From: Bradyrhizobium tropiciagri
Lineage (GTDB): Bacteria > Pseudomonadota > Alphaproteobacteria > Rhizobiales > Xanthobacteraceae
Assembly (NCBI RefSeq): GCF_001189845.1
Contig: NZ_LFLZ01000006.1
Span: 1-64,000, forward strand
Direction: 5' to 3'
Length of the DNA stretch: 64,000 nt
In this document: piece after piece, positions 25,547-34,049 of the stretch
How positions within the stretch are numbered: the stretch's first letter is position 1
Layout: each line of letters starts with the position of its first letter
Notes under the pieces: generated by a model
Seen by the model: the letters and a program-made list of their open reading frames with translations, nothing else
Told to the model about the DNA's origin: nothing
Database searches by the model: none
Made by a program: the position numbers and the translations under genes

Positions 25547-26773
25547 TCAGGCGTTCTTGCCGAACAGGACGGGCAGTTGACGCGGGCCGCGCACCGTGCC
25601 TTCCGACCAGGTGACCTTGCCGGCCGGGTCGAGGCGGAAGTCCGGAATCCGCTTCAGCCATTCCTCGATCGCCACCTGCATCTCCATCCGCGCCAAATTG
25701 GAACCGACGCAGCGGTGGATGCCGAGGCCGAAGGCGGCGTGGCGGTTCTCCTTGCGGTCGATCACCACCTTGTCCGCATCGGGGAACATGGCCGGGTCGC
25801 GGTTGGCCGCGGGGAAGGACAACAATACCATGTTGCCGGCCTTCACCGGACAGCCGGAGATCGTGGTCTCCTTCATCACCTCGCGCGCCATCGTCACCGG
25901 CGAGTAGGCGCGGAGGAATTCCTCGATCGCGGTCGGGATCAGCGCCGGCTCCGCAGTCAGGCGCTCGCGATCGGCCGGTGTCCTGGCGAGATGCCAGAGC
26001 GAGGAGCCGATCGCGCTCCAGGTGGTGTCGATGCCGGCGATCAGGAGCAGCCGCAGCGAACCGAGCACGTGCTCGTCGGTCAGCGGCTGGCCGCCGGGGC
26101 CCTTGGCCCGCAGCAGTTGCGAGATCAGATCATCGCCCGGCTCAAGCTTGCGCTGTTCGAGATGGGCCATGAAATAGCCGGTCATCTCGCGCACGCCGTT
26201 CATCAGCTCTTCTTCATTCTTGATGCCGAGCTCGAGGATCTGGTGGATCCATTTGATGAAGAGGTCGCCGTCCTTCTCCGGAATGCCCAGCATATGCGCG
26301 ATGGCGCGCACCGGGATGTGCTTGGTGTAGCGCGCCGCGGCATCGCAATGGCCATCGGCGATGAACTCGTCGATCAACTCGTTGCAGATCGCGCGCACCC
26401 GCGGCTCCAGCCGCTTCATCGCGTCCGGCGTGAACGGCGGCAGCAGCACCTGCTTGGCGGGCTTGTGTTCCGGCGGGTCGGAGGTGATCGGCGGTGCGCG
26501 GGCGGAGATCTCGGGGCGGACGTCGCGCACGATGACGCGGCGCGAGGAGAAATGCTCGGTGTCGTAGGCGATCTCCTTCACCGCCTGATAGGTGGTCGGC
26601 ATGTAGCAGCCGAGGAAACGCTCGGTATGCACGACCGGCGAGGCCGCACGCAGCGTCTCCCAGATCGGGAACGGATCGTCGGTCCAGACCGGATCGGTGT
26701 GGTCGAAATCATGGACCCAGTCGGTCACCGGGGGATGTTCGGGCAGGTAGCTTGCGGACGGGGAATCGGACAT
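25547..26773 (-). CDS. Cytochrome P450
   Basis: A 408-residue soluble bacterial P450. The I-helix oxygen-activation motif is AGIDTTWS, the ExxR pair lies after the EEFLRAYSP segment, and the heme-binding loop is FGLGIHRCVGSNLAR with the thiolate ligand Cys355. The true start is the ATG at 26773, after AAGGAAACGAG; longer readings run into the upstream ferredoxin gene. A ferredoxin gene 73 bases upstream supplies the electron donor, but no ferredoxin reductase is nearby. It hydroxylates an unknown substrate. The sequence shows no CYP family I can name reliably. Confidence 0.95.
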   Translation of the reverse strand: MSDSPSASYLPEHPPVTDWVHDFDHTDPVWTDDPFPIWETLRAASPVVHTERFLGCYMPTTYQAVKEIAYDTEHFSSRRVIVRDVRPEISARAPPITSDPPEHKPAKQVLLPPFTPDAMKRLEPRVRAICNELIDEFIADGHCDAAARYTKHIPVRAIAHMLGIPEKDGDLFIKWIHQILELGIKNEEELMNGVREMTGYFMAHLEQRKLEPGDDLISQLLRAKGPGGQPLTDEHVLGSLRLLLIAGIDTTWSAIGSSLWHLARTPADRERLTAEPALIPTAIEEFLRAYSPVTMAREVMKETTISGCPVKAGNMVLLSFPAANRDPAMFPDADKVVIDRKENRHAAFGLGIHRCVGSNLARMEMQVAIEEWLKRIPDFRLDPAGKVTWSEGTVRGPRQLPVLFGKNA

Positions 26774-26846
26774 CAGCTCGTTTCCTTCTCGTTCGATCAG
26801 ACGCTGGTTGGCGGAGCGGGAGGCGCGCGGCCATCCCTGCCGGCCG

Positions 26847-27053
26847 CTATTCCTCGGTGACTTCGATCGCGATTTCCGGGCAGTTGGTCTGCGCGAGCCA
26901 GGCCTTGTCCTCGAGCCCGGCCGGGACGGTCCCGTCGCCGACCTCATGGGCGTTGCCGTATTCGTCGAGCTCGAACAGTTCGGGGGCGAGCGATTTGCAG
27001 CGGGCGTGACCCTGGCATTTGTCCTGGTCGACGCGGATCTTGAGCTTGGACAT
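26847..27053 (-). CDS. 3Fe-4S-type ferredoxin partner of the P450
   Basis: A 68-residue ferredoxin. The cluster-binding pattern is CQGHARC with a distal NCPEIAI: Cys-x2-His-x2-Cys...Cys-Pro, in which His/Gly occupies the place of the second cysteine, the mark of 3Fe-4S ferredoxins serving P450s. The start is the ATG at 27053 with GGAGAG upstream; a TTG 23 codons earlier gives an unconvincing extension. It is directly upstream of the P450 gene. The 200 bases before it hold no gene; an AT-rich stretch near 27105-27190 is the likely promoter region. Confidence 0.93.
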   Translation of the reverse strand: MSKLKIRVDQDKCQGHARCKSLAPELFELDEYGNAHEVGDGTVPAGLEDKAWLAQTNCPEIAIEVTEE

Positions 27054-27253
27054 GCAAGCACTCTCCCTCGGCTCAGGCGCGCTGCGGGGCGCGCCGGGTT
27101 CCTCAATTTTCATCTTATGCAAGTTCTAGCTTGCTTGGGCGGCCGGCCTCAAAGCCGGATCACCAAGTTATAGCCTATTACATTATCGTCGGGCACGGAC
27201 GTCAAGCGAAAATTCAGCCAGCCGGGCGCCGGTGATCGGGATCGAGCGGACCG

Positions 27254-28525
27254 TCAGCCCGGCGAATTTTCCAGCAGGGCCTGGTCGAGGGCGTCGACCA
27301 GCAGGTCGACATGCTCAGCACCAAATACCAGCGGCGGCCGGATCTTCAGGACATTGCCGCCTGGCCCTGCCGCGCTGATCAGCACGCCTGTCTCGCGCAG
27401 CGCATTCACGATCCGCGCCGCCTGCTGGCCGGCAGGAGCGCCGCCATGGCGCAATTCGACGCCGATGAACAGGCCGGCACCGCGGACCTCCGCCACCAGT
27501 TCATGGCGCGCGCGCAATGCATCGAGCCGCTGGCGCAGAAGCGCACCGGTGCGCCCGGCGTTCTCGACCAGGCCTTCCCGCTCGATCACGTCGAGCACGG
27601 CCATGCCGGCGGCGGCCGACACGGGGTTGCCGCCAAAGGTGTTGAAGTAGCGCGAGCGGGCGCCGAATTCCCGGAGCAGGTCCGGGCGCGCGGCCATCGC
27701 GGCGATCGGATGGCCGTTGCCCATCGGCTTGCCCATCGTGACCATGTCGGGAACGATGCCGTGGCGGGCAAAGCCCCATAGGCCTTGGCCGCAGCGGCCG
27801 AAGCCGGGCTGCACCTCGTCGGCGATGAACAGCGCGCCGGCCGCGTGCGCGGCCTCCACCGCCGGCCGCAGGAAGCCCGGCGGGTCGGCGAATACGCCGT
27901 CGCTGGAGAAGATCGTATCGACCAGCAGCGCGGCTGGGCGAATGCCGTTGCGTGCCATATCCGCGAACGCTGTGCGGACGTGGTTGGCAAAAATCTCCCC
28001 GGTCTCATCGCCGGCGGACTGCGGCGCCGGCACCAGACGGACATGGGGCGCGGTCGGCTCGGGCAGGCCGAGCGACGGCGACAGTTCGGCCAGCGCGCCC
28101 GTCACGCCGTGATAGGCGGTCCGGGTAACGATGACGCCGGTGCCGCTGGTGCAGGTGCGAGCGACGCGGAGCGCCAGATCGTTGGCCTCGCTGCCGGTGC
28201 AGGTGAACATCACCTGGCCGATCTCGGCCGGGAAGGTCGCGAGCAGCCGCTCGGCGTAGTCGAGGATCGTCTCGTGCAGATAGCGGGTGTGGGTGTTGAG
28301 CACGGCAGCCTGCCGCGCGATCGCCTCGATGACCCGCGGATGGCAGTGGCCAACGCAGGCGACGTTGTTGTAGGCGTCGAGATAACGCTTGCCTGCGGCA
28401 TCGTACAGCCAGATGCCTTCGCCGCGGACCACATGCACCGGTTGCTCGTAGAACAGCCGGTAGGCGGGACCGAGCAGGCGGTTGCGGCGCGCGATCAGCT
28501 GCTGGGTCGAGGTTTCGGCCGGCAT
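27254..28525 (-). CDS. Class III PLP enzyme, phospho-lyase-like (AGXT2L/PHYKPL-related)
   Basis: A 423-residue class III aminotransferase-fold protein. PLP lysine is Lys266 in VTMGKPMGNGHP. The segments YLDAYNNVACVGHCHPRV, FTCTGSEANDLALR, ADEVQPGFGRCG and YFNTFGGNPVSAAAG are those of the AGXT2L1/AGXT2L2 branch, whose animal members are ethanolamine-phosphate and 5-phosphohydroxylysine phospho-lyases, not transaminases. The gene directly upstream encodes a hydroxylysine-kinase-like protein, so a kinase-then-phospho-lyase pathway releasing phosphate and ammonia is the best reading. The ATG at 28525 has GGGAGAG upstream and lies 4 bases after the kinase stop. It is last in the eight-gene operon. 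Confidence 0.85.
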   Translation of the reverse strand: MPAETSTQQLIARRNRLLGPAYRLFYEQPVHVVRGEGIWLYDAAGKRYLDAYNNVACVGHCHPRVIEAIARQAAVLNTHTRYLHETILDYAERLLATFPAEIGQVMFTCTGSEANDLALRVARTCTSGTGVIVTRTAYHGVTGALAELSPSLGLPEPTAPHVRLVPAPQSAGDETGEIFANHVRTAFADMARNGIRPAALLVDTIFSSDGVFADPPGFLRPAVEAAHAAGALFIADEVQPGFGRCGQGLWGFARHGIVPDMVTMGKPMGNGHPIAAMAARPDLLREFGARSRYFNTFGGNPVSAAAGMAVLDVIEREGLVENAGRTGALLRQRLDALRARHELVAEVRGAGLFIGVELRHGGAPAGQQAARIVNALRETGVLISAAGPGGNVLKIRPPLVFGAEHVDLLVDALDQALLENSPG

Positions 28526-28529
28526 CGTG

Positions 28530-29594
28530 TCACTCTCCCTGGCAGGCACGCTCGATCTGCTGCGTGGCCTGTGTTCGCGTCAGTGTCGCGATCCGGGCGA
28601 GCCGGGCCGACGCCTGCTTGTTGTTGCGCAGAATATACCCGCTGTTCTCCGGATAGCGAGCGGCCCTGATGTTACTGATCACGATCGTCATCACCATGCG
28701 GGTCGCGATCAGGTCGAACAGGATGGCGCGTTCGCGCGGCTCCAGCGGCGAGACCGCATGATACGCCGCAATCAGATCGAGCGCCGGCGCCAGCGGCTCG
28801 TCGCTGTCGGTCGCCTGATAGGCCGCGGCGATCGCCAGGTCGTTGATGCGGGCCGTCGCGGTCATGTCGCCGAAATCGATGATGCCGCAGACGCGGGTTT
28901 GTGAGTCCGCGTCGACGACGATGTTGTGCGGATTGAGATCGTTGTGCAGGGGTTGCTTTGGAAGCTGCACCAATACGGGCACGGCGTCGGCCACGAAATG
29001 ATCGAGGACGCGTTCGACCAGTACGCGCTGGGCGGGAGGCACCGCGTCGAGCAGTGGCCGCAGTTCGGCGGCATGCTGGATGTCCCAGAGCAATTTGTGG
29101 TTTGCGCCGGGATGAACGAAGTCGCGCAGCGCAACGGCGAGCCGTGCCGCGCAGCGGCCGACGTCACCGCGCAACGCCGCCGACGGCGGCGCCTGATGCA
29201 TCGGCGTTCCCGCGAGGAACGTCAGCAGCCGCACCACCCTCATCGAGCCGTCGTCGAAGCCGATATCGAGCTCAGCCGCGCCATCGCGCGTCGGAATAAT
29301 GCGCGGAATCGGCAGCAGCGGATCACGGACCGCGACGTGCCGCAGCGCCTCGGTCTGCAGATTGGTGACGGCCCGATCTTCGTCGGGATTGGCGATCTTG
29401 AGGACGTATTCGCATCCATTTGGCGCGCGCAGCCGGAAATTCTGGTCGCGCTCGCTGTCGAGCCGGCGGATGTCGGCCGACAGGCCGTAATGCTCCATGA
29501 CGAGCGCCTGCGCTCGCGCCTCCGCGATCGGCCCGGCGGCGCGCAGCCCGTCGAGCGGGTGCGCGGCATCGGCGGACGAACGGGGGATCTGCAT
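28530..29594 (-). CDS. APH-fold kinase resembling hydroxylysine kinase
   Basis: A 354-residue small-molecule kinase with the aminoglycoside-phosphotransferase fold. Catalytic loop HNDLNPHNIVVD and metal site GIIDFGDM are intact; YVLKIANPDED holds the ATP-binding lysine. The C-terminal region (FDLIATRMVMTIVISN, ARYPENSGYI) resembles animal hydroxylysine kinase (HYKK/AGPHD1). I chose the ATG at 29594 with GGAG nine bases upstream; a start 51 bases earlier would overlap the previous gene. Paired with the downstream phospho-lyase-like enzyme it should phosphorylate the hydroxyl of an amino alcohol or hydroxy amino acid. The actual substrate is not determined by sequence. Confidence 0.82.
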   Translation of the reverse strand: MQIPRSSADAAHPLDGLRAAGPIAEARAQALVMEHYGLSADIRRLDSERDQNFRLRAPNGCEYVLKIANPDEDRAVTNLQTEALRHVAVRDPLLPIPRIIPTRDGAAELDIGFDDGSMRVVRLLTFLAGTPMHQAPPSAALRGDVGRCAARLAVALRDFVHPGANHKLLWDIQHAAELRPLLDAVPPAQRVLVERVLDHFVADAVPVLVQLPKQPLHNDLNPHNIVVDADSQTRVCGIIDFGDMTATARINDLAIAAAYQATDSDEPLAPALDLIAAYHAVSPLEPRERAILFDLIATRMVMTIVISNIRAARYPENSGYILRNNKQASARLARIATLTRTQATQQIERACQGE

Positions 29595-29616
29595 CTGACG
29601 CTGCTCCGTATCGCAA

Positions 29617-30546
29617 TCAATAGCCGCGTGTGCGGTCGATCGCATGCGGGGGACGCCGTCCGGCGCGGATCGCGTCCGCCGTCATGGCAAGCGTCGTCGC
29701 AACGGCGCTGATGCTGACGTCGCTCGCATCATGCGGCGTGATGGCGATCCGCGGATGATGCCAGAACGGATGTGCCTCAGGCAACGGTTCGGTGGCGAAC
29801 ACGTCGAGTGCCGCTCCGGCCAGCTGACCTTTGTCGAGTGCTGCGAGCAGATCGGCTTCCACCAGATGCTCGCCGCGGCCAACCTGGATCAGGTAGCCGC
29901 CGCGGCGCATCCGGCCGAACAGATCGGCATTGAGGATGTTGCGCGTCTCGGGTGTCAGCGGCAGCAGATTGACCAGCACCTCGGTCTCGCCGAGCATCGC
30001 GGCAAGACCGGCGGGCCCGTGAAAACTCCGGCTCGCCGACGAAATGGCCTTGGCGGTCCGGCTCCAGGACCGCACGGGAAAGCCGAGATGGGCGAGGTCG
30101 ACGGCAACGCGCCGGCCGATCTCGCCATTGCCGAGGATGCCGACGGGCACATCCTGCGTGCGCCGCTGCGCGCGGCGTTGCCAGATCCGGTCGCGCTGCT
30201 GGGCGCTGAAGGCGGCAAAGCCGCGCTGATGCCCGATCGCATGCCAGGCGATGAAGCCCGACATCATCTGCCCCTGTCCGGGATCGACGACGCGCACCAC
30301 GTCGACGCCGGGCGGCAGGCTCGGGCAGGCCATGATGTTGTCGACGCCGGCGGCGATCGAGCATACCGCCTGCAAATCGGGATAGCGTTCGAACGCGTCG
30401 TCGGGCGGATGCCAGGCCAAAGCGAGACGCACATCCGCGGCATCGCCGGCATGATCGACCACCTCGATGTGCGGCGCAATGCGCGCGAGCTCCGCACCGA
30501 AATAGTCATGCAGATCGAGGCTGCTGCTGATCAGGGCACAACGCAT
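29617..30546 (-). CDS. D-isomer-specific 2-hydroxyacid dehydrogenase (GhrA-like)
   Basis: A 309-residue NAD(P)-dependent dehydrogenase close to glyoxylate/hydroxypyruvate reductase A. The Rossmann motif is GILGNGEIGRRVA; catalytic Arg is in QVGRGEHL, Glu in FATEPLPE and His in ITPHDAS. It would interconvert a 2-oxo acid and the D-hydroxy acid. It begins 3 bases after the ABC ATPase gene and ends 22 bases before the kinase gene, so it is firmly inside the operon and probably handles a product of the imported compound. Confidence 0.9.
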   Translation of the reverse strand: MRCALISSSLDLHDYFGAELARIAPHIEVVDHAGDAADVRLALAWHPPDDAFERYPDLQAVCSIAAGVDNIMACPSLPPGVDVVRVVDPGQGQMMSGFIAWHAIGHQRGFAAFSAQQRDRIWQRRAQRRTQDVPVGILGNGEIGRRVAVDLAHLGFPVRSWSRTAKAISSASRSFHGPAGLAAMLGETEVLVNLLPLTPETRNILNADLFGRMRRGGYLIQVGRGEHLVEADLLAALDKGQLAGAALDVFATEPLPEAHPFWHHPRIAITPHDASDVSISAVATTLAMTADAIRAGRRPPHAIDRTRGY

Positions 30547-30549
30547 GGT

Positions 30550-32167
30550 TCAGGCCGCACGCGATGAGGAAATCTGCCCGGGCACCGCGGCGAGCAGCTC
30601 GCTTGTGTAGGGATGTTCGGGCGCCGAGAACAGCGCGGCGGTCGGCTTCAGCTCGACGATCGCGCCGCGCTGCATCACCGCGATCCGGTCGCAGATTTGC
30701 GCCGCCACCCGCAGATCGTGGGTGATGAACAGCATCGACAGGCCAAGCCGCGTCTTGAGGTCTTCCAGCAGGTTCAGCACCTGCGCCTGCACGGAGACAT
30801 CGAGTGCCGAGACGGCTTCGTCGGCGACAATGATTTCCGGCTCGAGCGCAAGCGCGCGGGCGATGCCGATGCGCTGGCGCTGGCCACCTGAGAATTCGTG
30901 CGGATAGCGTTCCATCGCGCTGGCATTGAGGCCGACCAGACCGAGCAGCTCAGCGGCACGCTGACGTGCGACAGCGGGATCGGTGCCGTGGGCGATCGGC
31001 CCGTCAGCGATGATGTTGCCGACCTTGCGGCGCGGGTTGAGCGAGGCGAACGGATCCTGGAAGATCATCTGGATACGGCTGCGCTCCTTGCGCAGCGCGC
31101 GGCCGGCGACGCGGGTGAAATCGGTGTCGCCGAGGCGGACCGTGCCCTGGTCCGGCTCGATCAGGCGCATCACCAGGCGGGCGACGGATGACTTGCCGGA
31201 GCCGGATTCGCCGACCAGGCCGACGGTCTCGCCCTGCAGGATGTCGAAATTGACCTCGTTCGCGGCGCGTACCCGCCGCTCCGGCTGGAACCAGCCGCCG
31301 CCGCTGACATAGGTCTTGTCGAGACCGATCACCTCGACCGCCTTGGCGCGATCCGCAAGCGGCGCGCGCGGCGGCGGCTGCATCGAGGGCACCGCCGCGA
31401 GCAGCGCCCGCGTGTAGGCGTGTTGCGGTCGCCGCAACACATCGTCGGCCGCGCCCTGTTCGACCACCTTGCCGTGCTGGAGCACGACGACGCGGTCGGC
31501 GATGTCGGAGACGACGCCGAAATCGTGGGTGATGAACATGACTGCCATGTTGCGGCGGCGCTGCAAGTCGCGGATCAGCTCGAGGATCTGCGCCTGTGTG
31601 GTGACGTCGAGCGCGGTGGTCGGCTCGTCGGCCACCAGCACGGTCGGCTCCAGCGCCAACGCCATCGCGATCATGGCGCGCTGGCGTTGGCCGCCGGACA
31701 GCTGATGCGGGTAGGCGCGCGCCGAACGCTCGGGCTCGGGCAGGCCGACCTCGCGCAGCAGCTGCAATGCCTTCTGCTTGCGTTGCCGGGGCGTCAACAG
31801 ATTGTGCGCCTCGAACATTTCGGCGATCTGGTCGCCGACCCGCATCAAGGGATTGAGCGCGGTCATTGGCTCCTGGAAGACCATCGCGATATGGCGACCG
31901 CGAAGCGCAAGCCAGCCGGTGTCGTCGAGGGTGAGCAGGTTCCGGCCGTCATACGCAATCTCGCCGGCCTCGCGGATGATGGTGTCCGGCAACAGCCCCA
32001 TCAGCGCATGCGCGCACATCGACTTGCCGGAGCCGGACTCGCCGACCACGCAGAGGATCTTGCCGGGCACGAGATCGAAGGAGACGCGTCGACGCGTAAG
32101 GGCGGTCGGAGCCCGGCGGCAGCGCGAGCTTCAAGTTCTTGATCGAGACGACGGGTGCGGCCGACAT
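30550..32167 (-). CDS. Dpp-type ABC transporter ATPase, two fused nucleotide-binding domains (frameshift near N-terminus)
   Basis: A fused DppD-DppF-like ATPase with two complete domains: GESGSGKS / LSGGQRQRAMIA / VADEPTTALD, then GESGSGKS / FSGGQRQRIGIA / VADEAVSALD. It energises the adjacent DppB/DppC channel. The gene should start at 32167 (MSAAPVVSIKNLKLALPPGSDRPY), 3 bases after dppC, but the frame changes at about 32083-32097; the continuous frame runs only from a GTG at 32070 and would lack the first strands. The plus strand there reads GACGCGTCGACGCGT; two lost bases (GCGGTC to GCGTC, twice) or one gained base explains it. Otherwise intact, 538 residues expected. Confidence 0.85.
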
Positions 32168-32170
32168 GCG

Positions 32171-33010
32171 TCAACGCCCTTCCTTGTTGAGGCGCGGATT
32201 GAACGCGTCGTTGAGCCCTTCGCCGATCAGGTTCAGCGCCAACACCGAGAGCAGGATCGCGATGCCGGGGAACACGGTGATCCACCAGGCCTGGCGGATC
32301 ACGGTGCGGCCGGCGCCGACCATGTAGCCCCAGGACATCAGATTGGGGTCGCCGAGGCCAAGAAAGGAGAGCGACGATTCCAGGAGGATCGCGGTCGCGA
32401 CCATCAGCGAGGCCAGCACGATGACCGGGGACAGCGCGTTGGGCAAAATCTCCCGCCAGATGATCCAGCTGTGGCTCTGTCCGGTGACGATCGCGGCCTG
32501 GACGTATTCGCGCGTCCGCAGCGACAGCACCTCGCCGCGCACCAGGCGAGCGACCGGCGGCCAGCTCACGATCGCGATCGCCAGCACGATCGAGACGATC
32601 GAGGGCTGCAGGATCGCGACCAGCACGATGGCGAGCGCGAAGCTCGGCACGGTCTGGAAGAATTCGGTGAAGCGCATCAGGGCGTCGCCGACCTTGCCGC
32701 CGAAATAGCCGGCGAGGGCGCCGACGGGAATTCCGACCGCGAGGGCGGCCATGGTTGAAACGAGGCCGACCAGCAGCGAGACGCGGGCGCCATAGATGAT
32801 GCCGGCGAGCACGTCGCGGCCGAGCGCATCGGTGCCGAGCGGCAGGCCGGGCACCGTGAACGGCGGCAGGAACGGCCGCTGCACCATGCGCCAGGGCGAG
32901 GTCGGAAACAGCAGGGGTCCGAAAATCGCGATCGCGATCGCAAGCAGCAGGATCGTAAGCCCGATGACGCCGCCGGGGTTGCGCAGCATGGTGCGCCAGA
33001 ACTTGCTCAT
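32171..33010 (-). CDS. Dpp-type ABC permease (DppC-like)
   Basis: A 279-residue permease with the N-terminal anchor FWRTMLRNPGGVIGLTILLLAIAIAIFGPL, six helices, and the coupling EAA-type loop VRGEVLSLRTREYVQAAIVTGQSHSWIIWREILPN that docks on the ATPase. The ATG at 33010 overlaps the dppB stop by 4 bases. With the fused ATPase, DppB and DppA it makes a full importer for a peptide, opine or other cationic/amine solute. Confidence 0.92.
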   Translation of the reverse strand: MSKFWRTMLRNPGGVIGLTILLLAIAIAIFGPLLFPTSPWRMVQRPFLPPFTVPGLPLGTDALGRDVLAGIIYGARVSLLVGLVSTMAALAVGIPVGALAGYFGGKVGDALMRFTEFFQTVPSFALAIVLVAILQPSIVSIVLAIAIVSWPPVARLVRGEVLSLRTREYVQAAIVTGQSHSWIIWREILPNALSPVIVLASLMVATAILLESSLSFLGLGDPNLMSWGYMVGAGRTVIRQAWWITVFPGIAILLSVLALNLIGEGLNDAFNPRLNKEGR

Positions 33011-33978
33011 GAGGCGAACTCGATGCGGGGATCGACCGCGCGGTAGATCAGGTCGGTGATCAGGTTGAAGGCCAGCACCATCGCCGAGCACACCACGAAG
33101 ACGCCGAGCAGCAGGTTGTAGTCACGCTGCAACAGCGCCTCGTACATCAGCCGGCCGATGCCGGGCCAGGCGAATACGGTCTCGGTGAGCACAGCGCCGC
33201 CGACCAGCGTGCCGGCCTGCAAGCCCGCCAGCGTCACCACCGGCAGCAGCGCGTTGCGCAGCACATGTCGGCGCTGGATCACGGCGTCGCGCAGGCCCTT
33301 GGCGCGCGCGGTCTTGACGAAGTCATGCCGCTTCACTTCCAGCATCGAGGCGCGGGTCATGCGGGCATAGGTGGCCATGAAGAACAGGCCCATCGTCGTC
33401 GCCGGCAGGATCAAATGGGCGCCGACGTCGAGCACATGGGCGAAGCCGGTGTAGTTGGCGCCGACCGTCTCGTAGCCGAAGCTCGGCAGCCAATCCATCG
33501 CGACTGAAAACAGCAGGATCGCCATCAACGCCACCCAGAACAATGGCGTGGCGTAGAAGATCAGCGCCAGTATCGTGATCGCAGTATCGGCCCAGGTGCC
33601 GGCAAAGCGCGCGGCGAGTGTGCCGAACAGGACGCCGAGCAGCAGCGAAATCACGAAGGCCGTGACAGTCAGCAGCAGCGTCGCCGGCAGCCGGTCGGCG
33701 ATCAGCTTGGCGACCGGCATCTGCTGGCGGAACGAGAAACCGAGATCGAGCGTCACGATGCCCTTGACGTAGCGATAGAGCTGGACCGGCAGCGGCTGGT
33801 CGAGCCCGAATTTCTCGCGCAATTGGGTGACGAAGATCTGGTCGCTGGCGCCGGCCTCACCGGCCATCACCATCGCCGGGTCGCCCGGCGCCATGCGGAT
33901 CAGCATGAAGTTGAAGACCACGATCGCGAGCAGCACGACGACGGCCTTGGCAAGTCGCTGGGCAATGAAAGAGAGCAT
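33007..33978 (-). CDS. Dpp-type ABC permease (DppB-like)
   Basis: A 323-residue permease. It begins MLSFIAQRLAKAVVVLLAIVVFNFMLIRMAPGDPA, the typical DppB start, and carries the coupling loop RASMLEVKRHDFVKTARAKGLRDAVIQRRHVLRNALLP. The end ETVFAWPGIGRLMYEALLQRDYNLLLG is characteristic. The start is the ATG at 33978, 71 bases after the binding-protein gene; longer in-frame readings overlap that gene and are not credible. Confidence 0.92.
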   Translation of the reverse strand: MLSFIAQRLAKAVVVLLAIVVFNFMLIRMAPGDPAMVMAGEAGASDQIFVTQLREKFGLDQPLPVQLYRYVKGIVTLDLGFSFRQQMPVAKLIADRLPATLLLTVTAFVISLLLGVLFGTLAARFAGTWADTAITILALIFYATPLFWVALMAILLFSVAMDWLPSFGYETVGANYTGFAHVLDVGAHLILPATTMGLFFMATYARMTRASMLEVKRHDFVKTARAKGLRDAVIQRRHVLRNALLPVVTLAGLQAGTLVGGAVLTETVFAWPGIGRLMYEALLQRDYNLLLGVFVVCSAMVLAFNLITDLIYRAVDPRIEFAS

Positions 33979-34049
33979 GGGTGACGTCGTTGCGTTCGAG
34001 GAAACGGCAGAAACCGCGGCGCTGGACGGCGCCGCGGCGGGAAGCGTCG

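Noticed and set aside
27254..28525. Simple omega-transaminase call
   Set aside because: The conserved segments and the adjacent kinase fit the phospho-lyase branch of class III PLP enzymes better, so the generic call was set aside, though not excluded.
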